Origin: Zygnema cylindricum
Lineage: Eukaryota; Streptophyta; Zygnematophyceae; Zygnematales; Zygnemataceae
Assembly (NCBI GenBank): GCA_037447655.1
Contig: JBBHKE010000374.1
Coordinates: 83,455-147,454 of the forward strand
DNA length: 64,000 bases
Reading direction: 5' to 3'
This document shows positions 36,144 through 48,399 of this stretch, in pieces. Under the pieces are notes generated by a model. That model saw only the letters and a list, made by a program, of their open reading frames with translations. It ran no database searches and had not been told where the DNA came from. A program made the position numbers and the translations under genes. Within the stretch, counting starts at the first letter, position 1; each line of letters starts with the position of its first letter.

Positions 36144-37355
36144 ATAAGACTCTAAGGCGGGTCCCAGTAAATGTACGGAGACATCTATTTGTAAGGTTTA
36201 CTACCAGAGCGTTCCATTTTTGTCCGGTGACAACGGTTCGCGATTATGGTTGGTGTCATATAGGTTACCATTCAGATTAAAAAAAATCTTAAGCAAATCT
36301 TCTAAGGAAAATCTGAACGAAAGATCTGTACCAATGGAGGTAATTAGTGATTCGTTCAAAACGTTATAGACCAAATTTTAGCTTTGAAAATGGAAATCAA
36401 AATTTCGAAACAGAAAGGCAAAAATGCGCGACAAACTTTGAAGGTGGGTGGATGTCAGATTGATCGTGTGAAAATAATTTCGGTGCACCAAAACCTAGGG
36501 TGGAAGGAGGCACATGGTCGGTACGACGTGTAGACATGTGATCGCGTGTTGGTTGTGGATACTTTTTTTTTACTTTTCACTTGTACCAATGGTACACGAC
36601 CAGTGTGAAGCAACTCTCGTCCCAAAGAGAGTTTCGTCACACTGAACCATAGGTCAAAACTAGGCGTTTTTATAGTAGGCGTTTGGTAGGCGCACAAAAC
36701 TTGGCACAAAACTCGCGCAGAGTAGGCATACTGTGTGTGTGTGCGTTGTGCACACTCTTGTACAAACGTACGAATATGACGTATGATTATAGTACCACCC
36801 ACGCCGCCGGACGAAATTTTTCAGCGAACTGACACGGCGTAGGATGAGTTGTGTTATGGGCTTTTCATGTGATCTTGTTAGATCTTTACTTTGATTAGCG
36901 ATCGTCCGATCGTCCAAATCTAACGGTTAAATTAAAAAATACCTCAAACCTCATAGAAAAAAAAGATTGTCCGAATGTTTTTCAAAATTTAGACATGACG
37001 TTTAGTTCTCTATCGATCGATGTGCAACTCAACCTTGTTAAATTTTTTTTTCATTGTGCGACCATTACAATATGGGTCTTAAGGTCATATTGTATTTTTT
37101 ACATACAATAGGCATATTGTATAGGCCTACTTTCACCTACTTTTGAACTATGCAGTGAACGATTTACGTGATTCCTTTGAGGATCTAAAAAAATAAAACA
37201 ACCAACGGTCAAGAATTACACCTATGATATTGGAGCATCCCGATCGCTATCTGGTAAACATGTTTCCTCTAACAACAACAAAAAATTGGTACAAATTTGT
37301 ACGGAAACATACAATTTTTAGTAAATAACCCCACTTTTCCACAAACGGAACACCA
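36144..37355 (+). mobile_element. Harbinger-like element (Hb-4), split by a hAT element
   Basis: Begins GACTCTAAGGCGGGTCCCAG next to the Hb-1 end and finishes CCCCACTTTTCCACAAACGG...CACCACCCTAAG. The interior matches 28502-29211, including GTACCAATGGTACACGACC. A 505-bp hAT element splits it at 36648-37152. Confidence 0.6.
36648..37152 (-). mobile_element. hAT-like non-autonomous element (hAT-1), second copy
   Basis: Starts CATAGGTCAAAACTAGGCG and ends CCTACTTTTGAACTATG. The 8-bp TSD is CACTGAAC (36640-36647) / CAGTGAAC (37153-37160), 7 of 8 matching. The interior matches 13839-14392 in reverse order, with a 50-bp shorter centre. Confidence 0.85.
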
Positions 37356-37359
37356 CCCT

Positions 37360-38284
37360 AAGAGGTAAGCGACAAACAAATGATTCTTAGCCAACCCAAA
37401 TAATGATAGAGAAGATTGGCCATCCTTAAGGCATAAATAGTATGACTTATCACTAATCATTACAGTATAGTTTCGTAGTCTACTGAAGTGACCAACCGTA
37501 GATGCTTACAGATTTATATAATTTTGCTTTTCTAGAAATGACATACAAAAGATTCTTTTTAGCCATACACGACGTAGCCAAGCTTTTTCTCCATGTAAAT
37601 TTCTTCGCTCGGAGTGCTGTGGAAAAAGGTTGTTTGGATGTCCAACTCTTGGAATTTGAAGTCATAAAAGATAGCAAACGACAAATATGTACGGCTAGCT
37701 TCTAATTACCGACAGGGCCAAATGTTTCATTTCAGTCAATGTCATCAGGCTACAAGTAAACTATTGCAATGTGGCGTGAGTTCTATCAGTCGATCGAACC
37801 ATTCGCAAGATGCAAGGATAATACGGTGACCAAAGACCCTTAAAACTCATAATTTTGCGAGAAGGCACCACGTCTCAATATCACATCATTTCAGCGTGGA
37901 TTTTGATGATGGAGGACCTTTGGCATCAGCAATTTTGGAGTTTTGTACAATTTGCACGAGTCTCGAAAGTGGTTGTTTGTCAAGTGTACTGTGTGGTACA
38001 ACGACCTCAAAAGCGTATAGTCTCCCTAGCATGACTTACAAGGTGATTTATCTAGTCATCCTGTCTTCTATACGACTTTCATAATACTAAGTGGAGAACG
38101 TCCTGCTGCAACTTGTGACCAAAAACGATTTAAAGGGAAATTGATTTGACAACGAAATTGCCAAAAAAATTGGAACGAAAAGATTATACAAGGTTAAACA
38201 GCTATTTTTGTAATGGCCTCTAGGGTTGATAAGTGATTAGAAAAGGGATTTAGGTCACTCTTAAGGTGTCGTTGTAGGAAAATT
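37360..38284. other. No recognised feature
   Basis: Frames of about 60 codons at 37502-37705 and 37896-38084 show no domain, no repeat match and no splice context. Confidence 0.4.
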
Positions 38285-38528
38285 CAAAATTAGAGGCGTT
38301 AGTACAACGCTAGTCGTTATTATATTTAAGGATTTTTTTCCACTTAAAACATGTTTTCTCCGTGCACACTTGTCAGATTGTCAATTCAATGGTTGCTACT
38401 AAAAGGCAGGACCCTCACTCTCCTATTAGCAGTCTCGCATTGAAAATTAGAGAAGTGTGCACTAAGAAAATATGTTTTAAGTGGTGAAAAAGACTTCAAC
38501 ACTAATAACAATTACCTGTGCATTATTT
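38285..38528. mobile_element. Miniature foldback element, copy 2
   Basis: CACTTAAAACATGTTTTCTCCGTG at the left and CACTAAGAAAATATGTTTTAAGTG at the right are inverted, as in the copy at 16322-16535. The ends CGTTATTATATTTAAGG and CACTAATAACAATTACC are weaker. Confidence 0.6.
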
Positions 38529-38529
38529 T

Positions 38530-40440
38530 GAAATTTATTGACTAATGAGAGAGTTGATGAATATTAAGCATGGAAATGACACGAAGAGATATTGGGTGCC
38601 AGTGAGGTACGACTTGGAGTTGCGGCAATAACCAACAAATACGATCCTAATGGCGCGTGCACCCTATTTTCGATCGGTATTGGTGAGATCTTTGTAGCAT
38701 GCTTTACTTAAAAACACGTGAGAATGTGAAACAGCAAGTTTTTATCCATGTAATGACCAAATGGAGCTTTTTCTGTGTGATTCGGGAGACCACCTATGAA
38801 AAGAAAAGCAATATAGTAAATCTAAGACTCAAAATCAAGGAGGTAAGACCAAAAGGCAATATAAGTTGATACATGTTGGTAAGCCAAGAAAAAAATATTG
38901 TATACAAAAGAGTGTCAGGACAAAAAAGGGAGGAATCTTAACATCCTTTCTTTAAAATAACTTCCACTAGAATTAATCAAAAGAAACACCCAAACAACTA
39001 CATATTGTTGTTCTTTGGTCTAAAATAGACCGCAGAAGCGACCCAAACTATCATGCAAAAAGCTAAGCAAAAATAGGTCGACGAACAATCATTTGAAATG
39101 CATCCTCCATATGCGTACACAGACGCAACAAACAACATTTAGGGTTTCATGAAATAATCAACATAAATAAACCCTATGACAACATCTAAGGTTTGATGGA
39201 ATAATCAACATAAGCAAACCCTAGGACAAATGCATAAATAATGCATATAAAACAAACATAAAATAACATAAATAAATAATAACAAAAAGAGTGCAATCTC
39301 ACATAAACATTAGATAAACAAAAGTATATCAATAAACATATTACTCAAATGCATGACCTAATCGGCAACCCTAAAAGTCTACATCTTCGGTCCCCACTTT
39401 ACTAACCAGCATTGATGATTAATTTCTAACAAAGCTCATTCCTATATATACACTTGTGAGCTGTCAATGAATCACTAAGTGTCAAAATAACCAAAATAAA
39501 TTACGTAACTGTCACTAAATCCTATTTACGCATAATAACCTTTTAGTAAGAGTAAACTAATCGTAAGCGTACACCTGAGAGTCAAGCAATCGTAAGCGTA
39601 CACTTGTCTACAAGTACAACATCGTACACACACAAATTAAACTATCAAAACCCTAATTGATCACTTAAATATAAACATCATAATCAACACTAATTTATAA
39701 TGATGTAAAAGACAAAACAATGTTACTCCAAATATTTACACCGACGCATCCACAAATCCGCGTCATAAGTGACAACTTGCTTAGTCACTTGTCGATAAGT
39801 CCACGTAGTGAACCGACATCGCATATGTACGGTCCACTTAATAACACGTCATCAAACAATACGATCTCTTGAAAATATCGGCGGACGCCGTCCGCCCTCC
39901 ACGTGTACCTCGAACTATTGCCGAAAATTAATCCGTACCTTCTAAATCTTTTCCGTACTGAATATACGTCGTTTGCAATAAATGCGCCTGTCGCAAACTG
40001 TTTTGTACGTGCGACGTAATATTTTAGCTTGTCGCATTCTGTTTTTCGTACGCTTCTTCGCGTCACTTCATTTGTACTTCGTACGTTTCAAACAATTCAT
40101 ATTTCATATCGGATCGCTTCGCGATCCGCCGTACATTTTCAAATGTTTGTTCGCGCCACTCACACGTCACTTTAATTTTGCTAGTACACTAACTCCCCCG
40201 AATCGCAAATCTATTCAAAACTCCACAGTACATCATGTAAAATATATACGCACGAAACGTCGCGTGCGCACCAAATTTCATGTACGCACGAAACTAAATC
40301 TTCAAAAACAACACATATCTCGTTAGCTATCAGATTAAATTCATCGAATACAATTGAACACTCATAGTAACACCTCACCTTGATAGCAACATTTCGCTTG
40401 TCCAATTCATATGACTCACATATATAGCTTATGTAAAGTT
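38530..40440. other. A-T rich intergenic sequence
   Basis: An imperfect direct repeat of about 55 bp (TAGGGTTTCATGAAATAATC AACATAA.. and AGGTTTGATGGAATAATC..) lies at 39138-39230. CCCTAA words here are not a telomeric array. No exon was found. CGTACG-rich sequence at 39830-40300 resembles the surrounding short elements, but I could not set borders. Confidence 0.4.
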
Positions 40441-40452
40441 TATCTAAACAAT

Positions 40453-40985
40453 ATCCAATCTCTCACTCTTTTTCTCCCTCTCTCTCTCCCTCTTTCTCTC
40501 CCTATACTGCTCCCTCTCCCTCTCCCTCTTCTTTCCCTCCACCTCTCCCTCTCCCTCTCCTTTGCTTTTTCCCTTTCTCCCTCCCTCTCCCTTTTACTCT
40601 CCCTCTCCCTCTCCCTCTCTTTTTCCCTCTACCTTTCCCTTTTACTCTCCCTCTCCCTCTTCTCTCCCTCTTCATCTCCCTCTTTCTTTCCCTTTCCCTT
40701 TCCCTCTCCCTCTCCCTCTCCCTCTCCCTCTCCCTCTCCCTCTCCCTCTCCCTCTCCCTCTCCCTATCCCTCTCCCTTTTCCTCTCCCTCTCCCTCTCTC
40801 CTCTCCCTCTCCCTTTCCTTCTCCCTCTCCCTCTCCCTCACCCTCCCCCTCTCCCTCTCCCTCTCCCTCGCCCTCACCCTCGCTCTAACCCTCGCCTTCG
40901 CTCTCACCCTCGGCCCCCTCGTCCTCTTCCTCGCCCTCGCCCTCGCCCTCTCCTTTGCCTTCGCCCTCGTCCTCCCATTTCCCTC
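40453..40985. repeat. CCCTCT polypyrimidine tract (about 530 bp)
   Basis: Near-uninterrupted CTCCCTCTCCCT repeats, drifting to CCCTCGCCCTCACC at the right end. One strand is pure pyrimidine, so triplex (H-DNA) formation is possible. The 208-codon Leu/Pro/Ser frame across it is a by-product. Cop4 begins exactly at its right edge. Confidence 0.9.
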
Positions 40986-43900
40986 TGCAATTCTGTGTCC
41001 TCCATTGGACTACAAAATTCAAGAAGCCTCTAGATAGTTGGTAACTAACCCACTTCCAATTGCAACCATTGCTGCCCAAGCAGACAAGTAGGCAATCTGA
41101 TTGCACCCCTGCGCAGCCTAGACTCCACTGAGTCTGTACAAAAATATTCATTGAAAACCCCCAACTAGGCGATTAGTTATAGGGTGGCAAAGATTCTAAT
41201 CTATACAAACTCTCAAAGAGAGAGAGGACTACCTACCAGATTTTTCTAAGTCATAGTTCCCTCTCACAACCCCTATTTACTGACTGTACGAACCAATAAT
41301 ATCACTGTACAGTACAACAAAGTACTACTGCCGATGTACTTTCTGTACGACCTCTATACGACAAGGCCATTAAGCGGACGCGTGTCCACTTTTCACTCAT
41401 CCGTACGTTCCTTGTAATTCCCACGACCAAATGTTATCGCTCCATGTGGCGCCAGGTCATGCCACGTCATAAAACATCAAAGTAACCATTTCGAGATCTC
41501 GGCGATGATGTGCGCTGTTGGATAAAAACCGACATTCAATATTGACCGTCGAAACAAATATCGGATTTATTTATTTCGTGTGGTATTATATTCGCACTGT
41601 ATATCACAAGTTCTATGTCGTTTCATTTATATTTCCGTTAATCCGTTTATCGACCGTAACATAGTTTAAATATTAATCATACCCAATATATTTCAACGAA
41701 CTTCTACGACAGACCGGTTAGGGCTGACGGCTACGCCTTGCTCTACCCGGTCAGTGGTTCGAGTATTGCCGGACTCAACCTTTTGTTGAGAGTGACATAA
41801 GTCACTCTTGCGTCCTGCTTATTAGGCTGAGGCAGCCATGGCTTCCCTTCTATTTCTCTCTTTCTCCTTCTGTGACTACAACAAGTATGGGGGATAAAGA
41901 GGAAAGGTGAAAGCAGGCTGCCTGCTTTATTTTAGACCTACAAAATATCTTATAAATCTAGTGATTTTCAACACTCCCCTTATTTTCTAGTCTAATTTTA
42001 ATTGTTCTTTTAGTCCACATTTTTCTCTACAATATTTTAACTTGGGAGAGGGCACAGGTTTGGTCACCATGTTAGCTACCATTTCTTCATCAAATCTATA
42101 CACAAGATTTACAATTTTATTTTCAACTTTCTCTCTCACAAAGCTTAATCTTATGTCCATATGTTAAGCTTTAAAATGATGTTTTGGATTGGCTGCAATT
42201 GCAATGGCAGCTTGATTATCACAAAAAACCTCATGCACTCCCTCTTTCATATACCCTAGTTCTTGCAACAAGGACTTGACCCACATTAATTCTTTCACAG
42301 CAAAACAAAAGGCCATATACTCAGCCTCCATAGTAGACTGAGCAACCACCATTTGTTGCATACTGCTCTAACAGCAAGCACCTCCCCCCACATACAACAC
42401 ATATCCAGAAGTGCATCTTCTCATAGGTGCATCCCCATAACTAGCATCACTCCAAGTAGTGATATCAGTGTGCTCCCCTCCCAAATGCAACCATAACTCT
42501 TTTTTTCCAACCAGATATCTCATGACTCTTTGGGCTGTTCCAATCTCTCTTCCTAGGATCATTAAGACTCCTACTGAGGACTCCTATTGTTGCCGCTATG
42601 TCTGGCCTTGTACAGTTTATAAAGTAGATCAAACTTCCTACTACTTGTCTATAAGGAATAGACTTCATAAACTCTCTCTTATTGGACTCATGTGATCATC
42701 TAAGATTATTACTCCTCCTTCTACACTCCCATCACTTACTTTTTTCAAGTCCATGGGAGTGGTACAACTGTTTGCTTTCTCCATCTAGAATTTCTCAAGC
42801 ATTTTTCCTATTGTTTCTTTCTGAGTGAGTCTAATGATCATTTTCCCCCTATCTCTTTCCATTTGAATTCCCAAAATATATCTTGCCTCCTCTAAATCCT
42901 TCATGTCAAATCTGCTTCTAAGATCTTTCTTCAACTTATTGATCTTTTCCAAAGACTTACTTAACACCAGCAGGTCATCCACGTAAATTGCAATAAAATC
43001 AAACCATCCTCATCTTCAAACATATAGATAGAATCGTCAGAGCTGATCCGGATATATCCCAAACCAGTAAGAAACTCATCTAGTTTTTTATTCCACTGAC
43101 AGGGAGCCTGCTTAAGTCCATATAAGGACTTTATAAGCCTACAGACTTTGCTCTCTTCCCCATTCTCCACAAACCCTTCCGGTTGCCGCATGAAGATTTC
43201 TTCCTCTAACTCATTATTGAGGAAGGCGGTCTTAATTTCCATTTGATGTATCTCCATGTCTTCTGCTGCTGCTAGACTGAGGAGAATCCTTACTGATGGG
43301 AACCGAACAACCGTCGCAAACTTCTCCTCATAGTCAATCCCCTCTTTTTGGGTGAACCCCTTTGCTACCTAACAAGCCTTATATCTTTCAATGGTATTAT
43401 CTGGGTTAGTTTTAGTTTAAATACCCATTTACAGCCAATATGTTTTATGTCTGGAGGACAATCTGCTAGCTCCCAAGTATTCGCTTCCATGATAGAAGCC
43501 ATCTCATCATTTATGGCTCTAATCCTTCAGTCTTTTTTCTAGACTGTTCATTGCCTCCAAGTATGACTGAGGCTCATCAAGATGAGATAGCTCAGTTACC
43601 TTACGAGCAACTTGTTTCTCCTGTATCCTTTTGCTGCTCCTTCCTCCCTCAAACTTTGAACCTGGAATAGAGGGATGTCTTGGGTTTCTCCTTACTGTCT
43701 CATCGTCTCCGCTATCCATGGAAGTCGGGTTCGGTTCCTCCACTTCGGTCTCCTCGAAGTCCATAAGAATATGTGAGGTAGCCGGTAACTCTTCTGTTTC
43801 TTTGATCTCCCTTAAATTTGCAATCACTGTCTCACTCATGTCCTTTTCAGGAAAAACAGAGTTCTCCTCACTTTCGGACTCAAACCTGATTCTTATCTTT

Positions 43901-44403
43901 TTGGTATATTTGAAAGGGTCAATTGACTTTCCTTCATCCATGACAACTAGGTGTTTGACCAAAATGATATCTTGCTTTGCTAAGTCATAGAATGTATATC
44001 CCTTGACATCCTCCTCATATCCTACAAAATATTCGGGTTTTCCCTTAGCATCAAGTTTCCAGTTTTTCTTATCCATATCTAGACTGTAAACTTGGCTACC
44101 AAATAGTTTAAGGTGAGAGATATCCGGTTTCCTTCCAACCCATCTCTCATAGAGTGTCATACCTTTGACTGCTGAGGTAAGGACTTTATTCTTAATATAG
44201 TTGGCAAAGTTCATCGCTTCTGCCCAAAATCTCTTTCCTATTTTCTTGTCAGCCAACATACTGCTTACACTATCTCCTAGTGTTCGTTTTAACCTCTCAG
44301 CTACTCCATTTTGCTCTGGATTATATGGTACAATTTTTTGGTGCTGAACTCCCTCATCTCTCAAGTATTCCTCAAACTGGTTAGAGGTATATTCTCCCAC
44401 CAA
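40986..44403 (-). mobile_element. Cop4: copia element, 5' part missing
   Basis: The 3' LTR spans 40986-41973 and the polypurine tract TAGAAAATAAGGGGAG is just inside it. Ribonuclease H, reverse transcriptase and integrase follow towards higher coordinates. The element stops abruptly at 44403 inside the integrase core. Gag, protease and 5' LTR are gone. The LTR end keeps the conserved ATG (41003-41005) 20 nt from its terminus. Confidence 0.85.
42164..44403 (-). pseudogene. Cop4 pol: integrase, reverse transcriptase and ribonuclease H, broken by frameshifts
   Basis: 43519-44403 is a 294-codon frame: integrase (GEYTSNQFEEYL, PYNPEQNGVAERLKRTL with its catalytic-region glutamate, WVGRKPDISHLKLFGS) and the acidic linker. 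42961-43257 is reverse transcriptase (MEIHQMEIKTAFLNNELEEE, LYGLKQAPCQW), which breaks at the YVDD site by frameshift and resumes at 42982 (MDDLLVLSKSLEK). 42164-42668 holds ribonuclease H pieces (YRQVVGSLIYF, TTWSDASYGDAPMRR, STMEAEYMAF, CDNQAAIAIAANP). It is less decayed than Cop1 but not functional as it stands. Confidence 0.85.
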
Positions 44404-45581
44404 GTGAGATGGTAGCAGATATGATGACCAAACCTGTGCCTTCCCCTAAGCTAATTATCTGCAGGGAGAAGTGTGGTCTGAAATTAAAGATTGACTAGAA
44501 AATAAGGGGAGTGTAGAAATTAATGGTCCTTTTTAAAGTAATTTCTAGGTCTAAATAGAAATATAGAAAGAAGCCGAGGCAGTCTACCTCTAACTTCTCT
44601 CTCCAACTCTCAAACTTGTCGAAGTCATTAAGAAATTGGAGAGGAAGCTAGAGCCATGGCTACCTAGGCTATCCAGAGGTTTACGGGATATAAATATTAT
44701 TTTTTTTACCATTACGGGTTTATTTACTAAAAGAATATGTGATGCCTCCTGGATTTGATCCTGGTACCTGCCGGACTGTAAGCTGTCGGTAGCCGGTAGC
44801 CCTATCCGTTAAGTCTAGACCTAGTGTTACGTACTAGAGGGTTTGATATTTAGTTAAATATTAACACGTAGGATTATTCATTTAACAAAAACTGTTTACG
44901 AGAGACATAGATCCATTAATGTAAAAGTACGGATTACAATACGGATAAGAAACGAATACCGCGCATTTATTTCTTTAGCGAAACGAATACCGCGTATGTA
45001 TTTATTACGGCTACGATTAAATGTAAATTTAATCGGACGGTAGGAATTAAACGCCGAGATCGCAGAAGAGGATTTCGGTGGTTTTTGGTCATCGCCACAT
45101 CGGATGACACGTGGCGGAATGACATTGGATCGCGGCATCTCCAAGGATTAAGGGAGCGAATCTGGAAATACCACGTTGCCACATTTAGGCCATGTCGTAC
45201 AGTGTTCGTACAAAAAGTACACCGACAGGTGTACTTTTGTGTACGGAAGTGTAATCTGATTGGCTCTGTACATCATTAGATAGAGTCTGTGAGAGAGATA
45301 CAACTTAGAAAAATTAGGAGATAGGACCCTCTCTCCTAGAGAGCTTCTGTACAAAAAGGTCAACTTTAACCCTCCATAATTTACTGCTCAGGGGAGCAAA
45401 TTCAGATATTCTTTTTGCTATCGACTTAGGGGAGTCTTGCCTTCACAGGGTTGAAGTTGGTCAGAGTTTTTGTCAGCGAGGGTGGTAGTTGTTCTTGCTG
45501 AAACACAAAGGGGTCAGGGTTATCCTAGAGGCTTCTTGGAAGCTGTCCAATCTGAGGACTTATGGAGGTCTCAGAGTTTCA
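44404..45581 (+). mobile_element. Cop5: 3' end of an opposite-strand copia element plus LTR
   Basis: 44404-44511 encodes the ribonuclease H tail (VADMMTKPVPSPKLI) and the polypurine tract AATAAGGGGAG. The LTR runs 44512-45581 with TGTAGAAAT...GAGTTTCA ends. It abuts Cop4 tail to tail. Its LTR end is of the Cop3 type (GTTTCA), whereas Cop4 has the Cop2-type end (AATTGCA), so the halves come from different copies. Antisense tRNA-like sequence lies at about 44745-44835. Confidence 0.8.
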
Positions 45582-46090
45582 ATAGTCAACATCGATGGAC
45601 AAATATATGGTAATGGCAAAAACGACCAACTGAAATTCCACCATTTTGGCGAATGTGCGACACCGAGACGCCTTGTGTTGTTTCGAAAAGTCAACACGAC
45701 CACATTATTTGACGATTGAATGATTTTTTTTTTAATTTAACAAAACTTTGGTGGTTGGTTGGTATTCCGGAAATAAATAGCCTTGAACATTGCACAACTT
45801 CTATTATTGGTCTTATTCAAGTTGTATACATAGTCAACATCGATGGACAAATATATGGTAATGGCAAAACGACCAACAAAAATTCCACCATTTTGGCGAA
45901 TGTGCAAAACCGAGACGCCTTGTGTTGTATCAAAAAGTCAACACGACCACATTATATTACGATAAAAGGGTTGAACCTAAAGAGGTTAAAACAATTTGAA
46001 TGATTTTTTTTTAAATTAACAAAACTTTGGTGGTTGGTTGGAATTCCGGGAATAAGTAGCGCAAAACATTGCACAACTTTTATTGTTCCT
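45582..46090 (+). repeat. Direct repeat, two units of about 250 bp
   Basis: Unit 1 starts at 45582 (ATAGTCAACATCGATGGAC) and unit 2 at about 45831. Both contain TATATGGTAATGGCAAAA, CCACCATTTTGGCGAATGTG, GACGCCTTGTGTTGT and AACTTTGGTGGTTGGTTGG. It is of unknown origin. The Cop5 LTR ends exactly where unit 1 begins. Confidence 0.85.
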
Positions 46091-46593
46091 TGTCCCACAA
46101 ATTTTGCTGAATAGATGGCTTTAAAGATTTGAGTGGCAAAGGTCTTATCTAACATGAAAGTATAGTGGGTGTCGAAATTGGAAATCTTTAGTCAGTAGAT
46201 AAGCTGTGAGGAGGGATTGAGGACTTTGAATATTTTAGGAAATGAAAAGTTGTAATACTTACCTCAAATAGTGTTACAGTAACAAAAGGTCAAGGGAGTG
46301 TACTATACGGCCAATGGGAAACGCGTCGGTAAGGAAAGGGTGTTGCAAGGTTCACGGAGTAGCGCCAATGACCACTTACACGTGTCGGGCGATTAACAAG
46401 CGAATTGAAAAAATCGAACGAACGGAATGTAATTCGCTTACTTGGGAATGAATGGTAGAGTCAACCATGTGGAGCCGCTAATGGACATCGAATTAACGGA
46501 CGCGATTTAGGAGGGACCACAAATGACGAAGCACACTTGTACGGAAACAGGTGCTTCGTTCTACACGACGACAGTCAGCCGGATGCTACCGAC
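46091..46593. other. No recognised feature
   Basis: Intergenic sequence before Cop3. No exon or repeat border was found. Confidence 0.4.
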
Positions 46594-47772
46594 TGAAACT
46601 CTGAGACCTCTATTGGCCGTCAGCGTAAGCAGATCCAAAAGAAGCTAATCTAGATAGTGCTGACTCCAAGTTGATATAAACCCAAATGACTGACCCCTTG
46701 ACAATCAAAACCCCATTACAGCTTCACCTCTGTGAAATAAGACTTTCTGTGTGTTCAGTTCCACCACAGAATGCAAAGTTAGAATATGAGATTTGGACAC
46801 ATTCACCCAATTTGACTTTTCCTTAGAAATGCAGCCACCTTGGCACAAAAAACCTCTGACCGACTACACCCTTATGTAGCTTAGACTCCCCTGAGTCCTC
46901 AGCAAAAAGAATCACTGAAAATGGTCAAGTAAATTGATAGATATGGCTGGCCAAAGTTTGCCTTTTATACAAGATGCTCTCTGGGAGAGGCGGCTACCTA
47001 CCCAAAATATTCTAAGTCCTATTCCCTCTCTAACACCCCTTCTAATGAAGTACGACGCCAATCACAAGACTGTAGCGTACAGAAAAGTACAGGCGCCGGT
47101 GTACTTTCTGTACGACAGATGTACGACAGGCCATACAGGTGACATATGTCACATTCGAGCTTGGTGACTTGCACTCCGGAAATCCAGCAACAAAGTACGA
47201 TGTCGCCACGTGTCATCAAGAGTGGCGGCGTCCGAAAACGCGAAGGCGGCCTTTCCGGAATCCCGGCTTGCACCACGGCTGTCGATTTCTCATCGCATTT
47301 TTATCCGGACCGTCGAAACAAATGTCCGTAACATTTGTTTCATGCGGCATAAAAGGTACAGCGGGTTCTATGCCAAAGATTTGGTCCTAGTAGTTAAATG
47401 GAATCTTTGCCCTGTATTTATTTAAATACCTATCGTACCCTATATGTCCTAGCATTGATCATAGTCTACAGGATAAAGCTGTCACCTACAAGTCAATCTA
47501 CAGGTCAATCTAACAGACGTTAGGTACCAGGATCAAATCCCAGAGCCGGGAGTCATTTTGGTACAGACTAAGCAGTAGCCTGTTTTCTGTCACTTTAGAC
47601 AGCATAGGCTGCCATGGTTCTAGCTCTCTCTCCAGTCTTCAGTGTCTACAACAAGTATGGGGACGGGAGAGTGGAGCGAGAAGCAGAATGCCTTTGCTTT
47701 ATTTCTTCCTTTTATTTTTCCTATTAAGACCTAGAAAATACATAAGTTTCAACACTCCCCTTATTTTCTAGT

Positions 47773-48063
47773 CTATTTTTCTGCAAAAAATATTTTCTTT
47801 CTTTTCTTTTTCTTCTTTCTTTTCTTATCATAAAGCTTTAAGTAAATAACTTTGTATTTAAAACAATGCATTAGATGAACTGAAATAACAATTGCATCAC
47901 ACATTTCATTTAGCACCCCACTTATCATAAATCCGATCAAAGATTTTATCCACCTCCTCCCCTTTTCATCCAACCAGAATTTACTTTCCCTTTTGCATTT
48001 CCAACAGTCAGCCCCATCCCCAACCTGCAACACATATCCGGATGATAACCCTTTTACAGGCAC
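47773..48063 (-). pseudogene. Copia ribonuclease H remnant in Cop3
   Basis: SSGYVLQVGDGADCWKCKRE matches the Cop4 SGYVL-VGGGACC region. The following KSLIGFM and YKVIYLKLYDKK match the Cop2 remnant. Its upstream catalytic part is absent. Confidence 0.65.
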
Positions 48064-48399
48064 ATATTAAAAAGCGACATCACACCCAGAAGTGATGTCA
48101 AATCCATCCACCCCCAAATATTCCCAAAAAATACTAGTCCCCACTAAGTTCCTCATAAGATCTACATCTTTCGTACTCATATTTTTATCCATGATAATTA
48201 CCCCATTTTCTGAACTTCCCTCACTCTCTCACATGGAATTCTTTCCACTATCACTTTCTAATTTAATTCCCAATAAATATTTCTTCTCCCCTAAACCTTT
48301 AATCAAATATTTCTCTTCTCCCCTATCCTTTAAAACCTCTTCGAGTTTCACTTCTCCCCTTTCCTTGGAATCCGTTGCAGTCTCCCTTTCCGACCAGTT

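Noticed and set aside
39130-39240. AAACCCTA-type words suggesting telomeric repeat
   Set aside because: There are only a few scattered units in an imperfect 55-bp repeat, not a tandem telomere array.
40411-41037. 208-codon open frame rich in Leu, Pro and Ser
   Set aside because: It is a translation of the CCCTCT repeat. All frames of that tract are open and no start context or domain exists.
44745-44835. A functional tRNA gene
   Set aside because: The A- and B-box-like words are present, but the T-arm and acceptor stem do not pair properly, so I keep it only as tRNA-like.
45582-46090. CRISPR-like or satellite array
   Set aside because: There are only two long units without short spacers, in a eukaryotic setting.
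47019-47425. Frames of 70-85 codons repeated at 47139-47425 and 50205-50491
   Set aside because: They lie in both LTRs of Cop3, recur only because the LTRs are copies, and match no domain.
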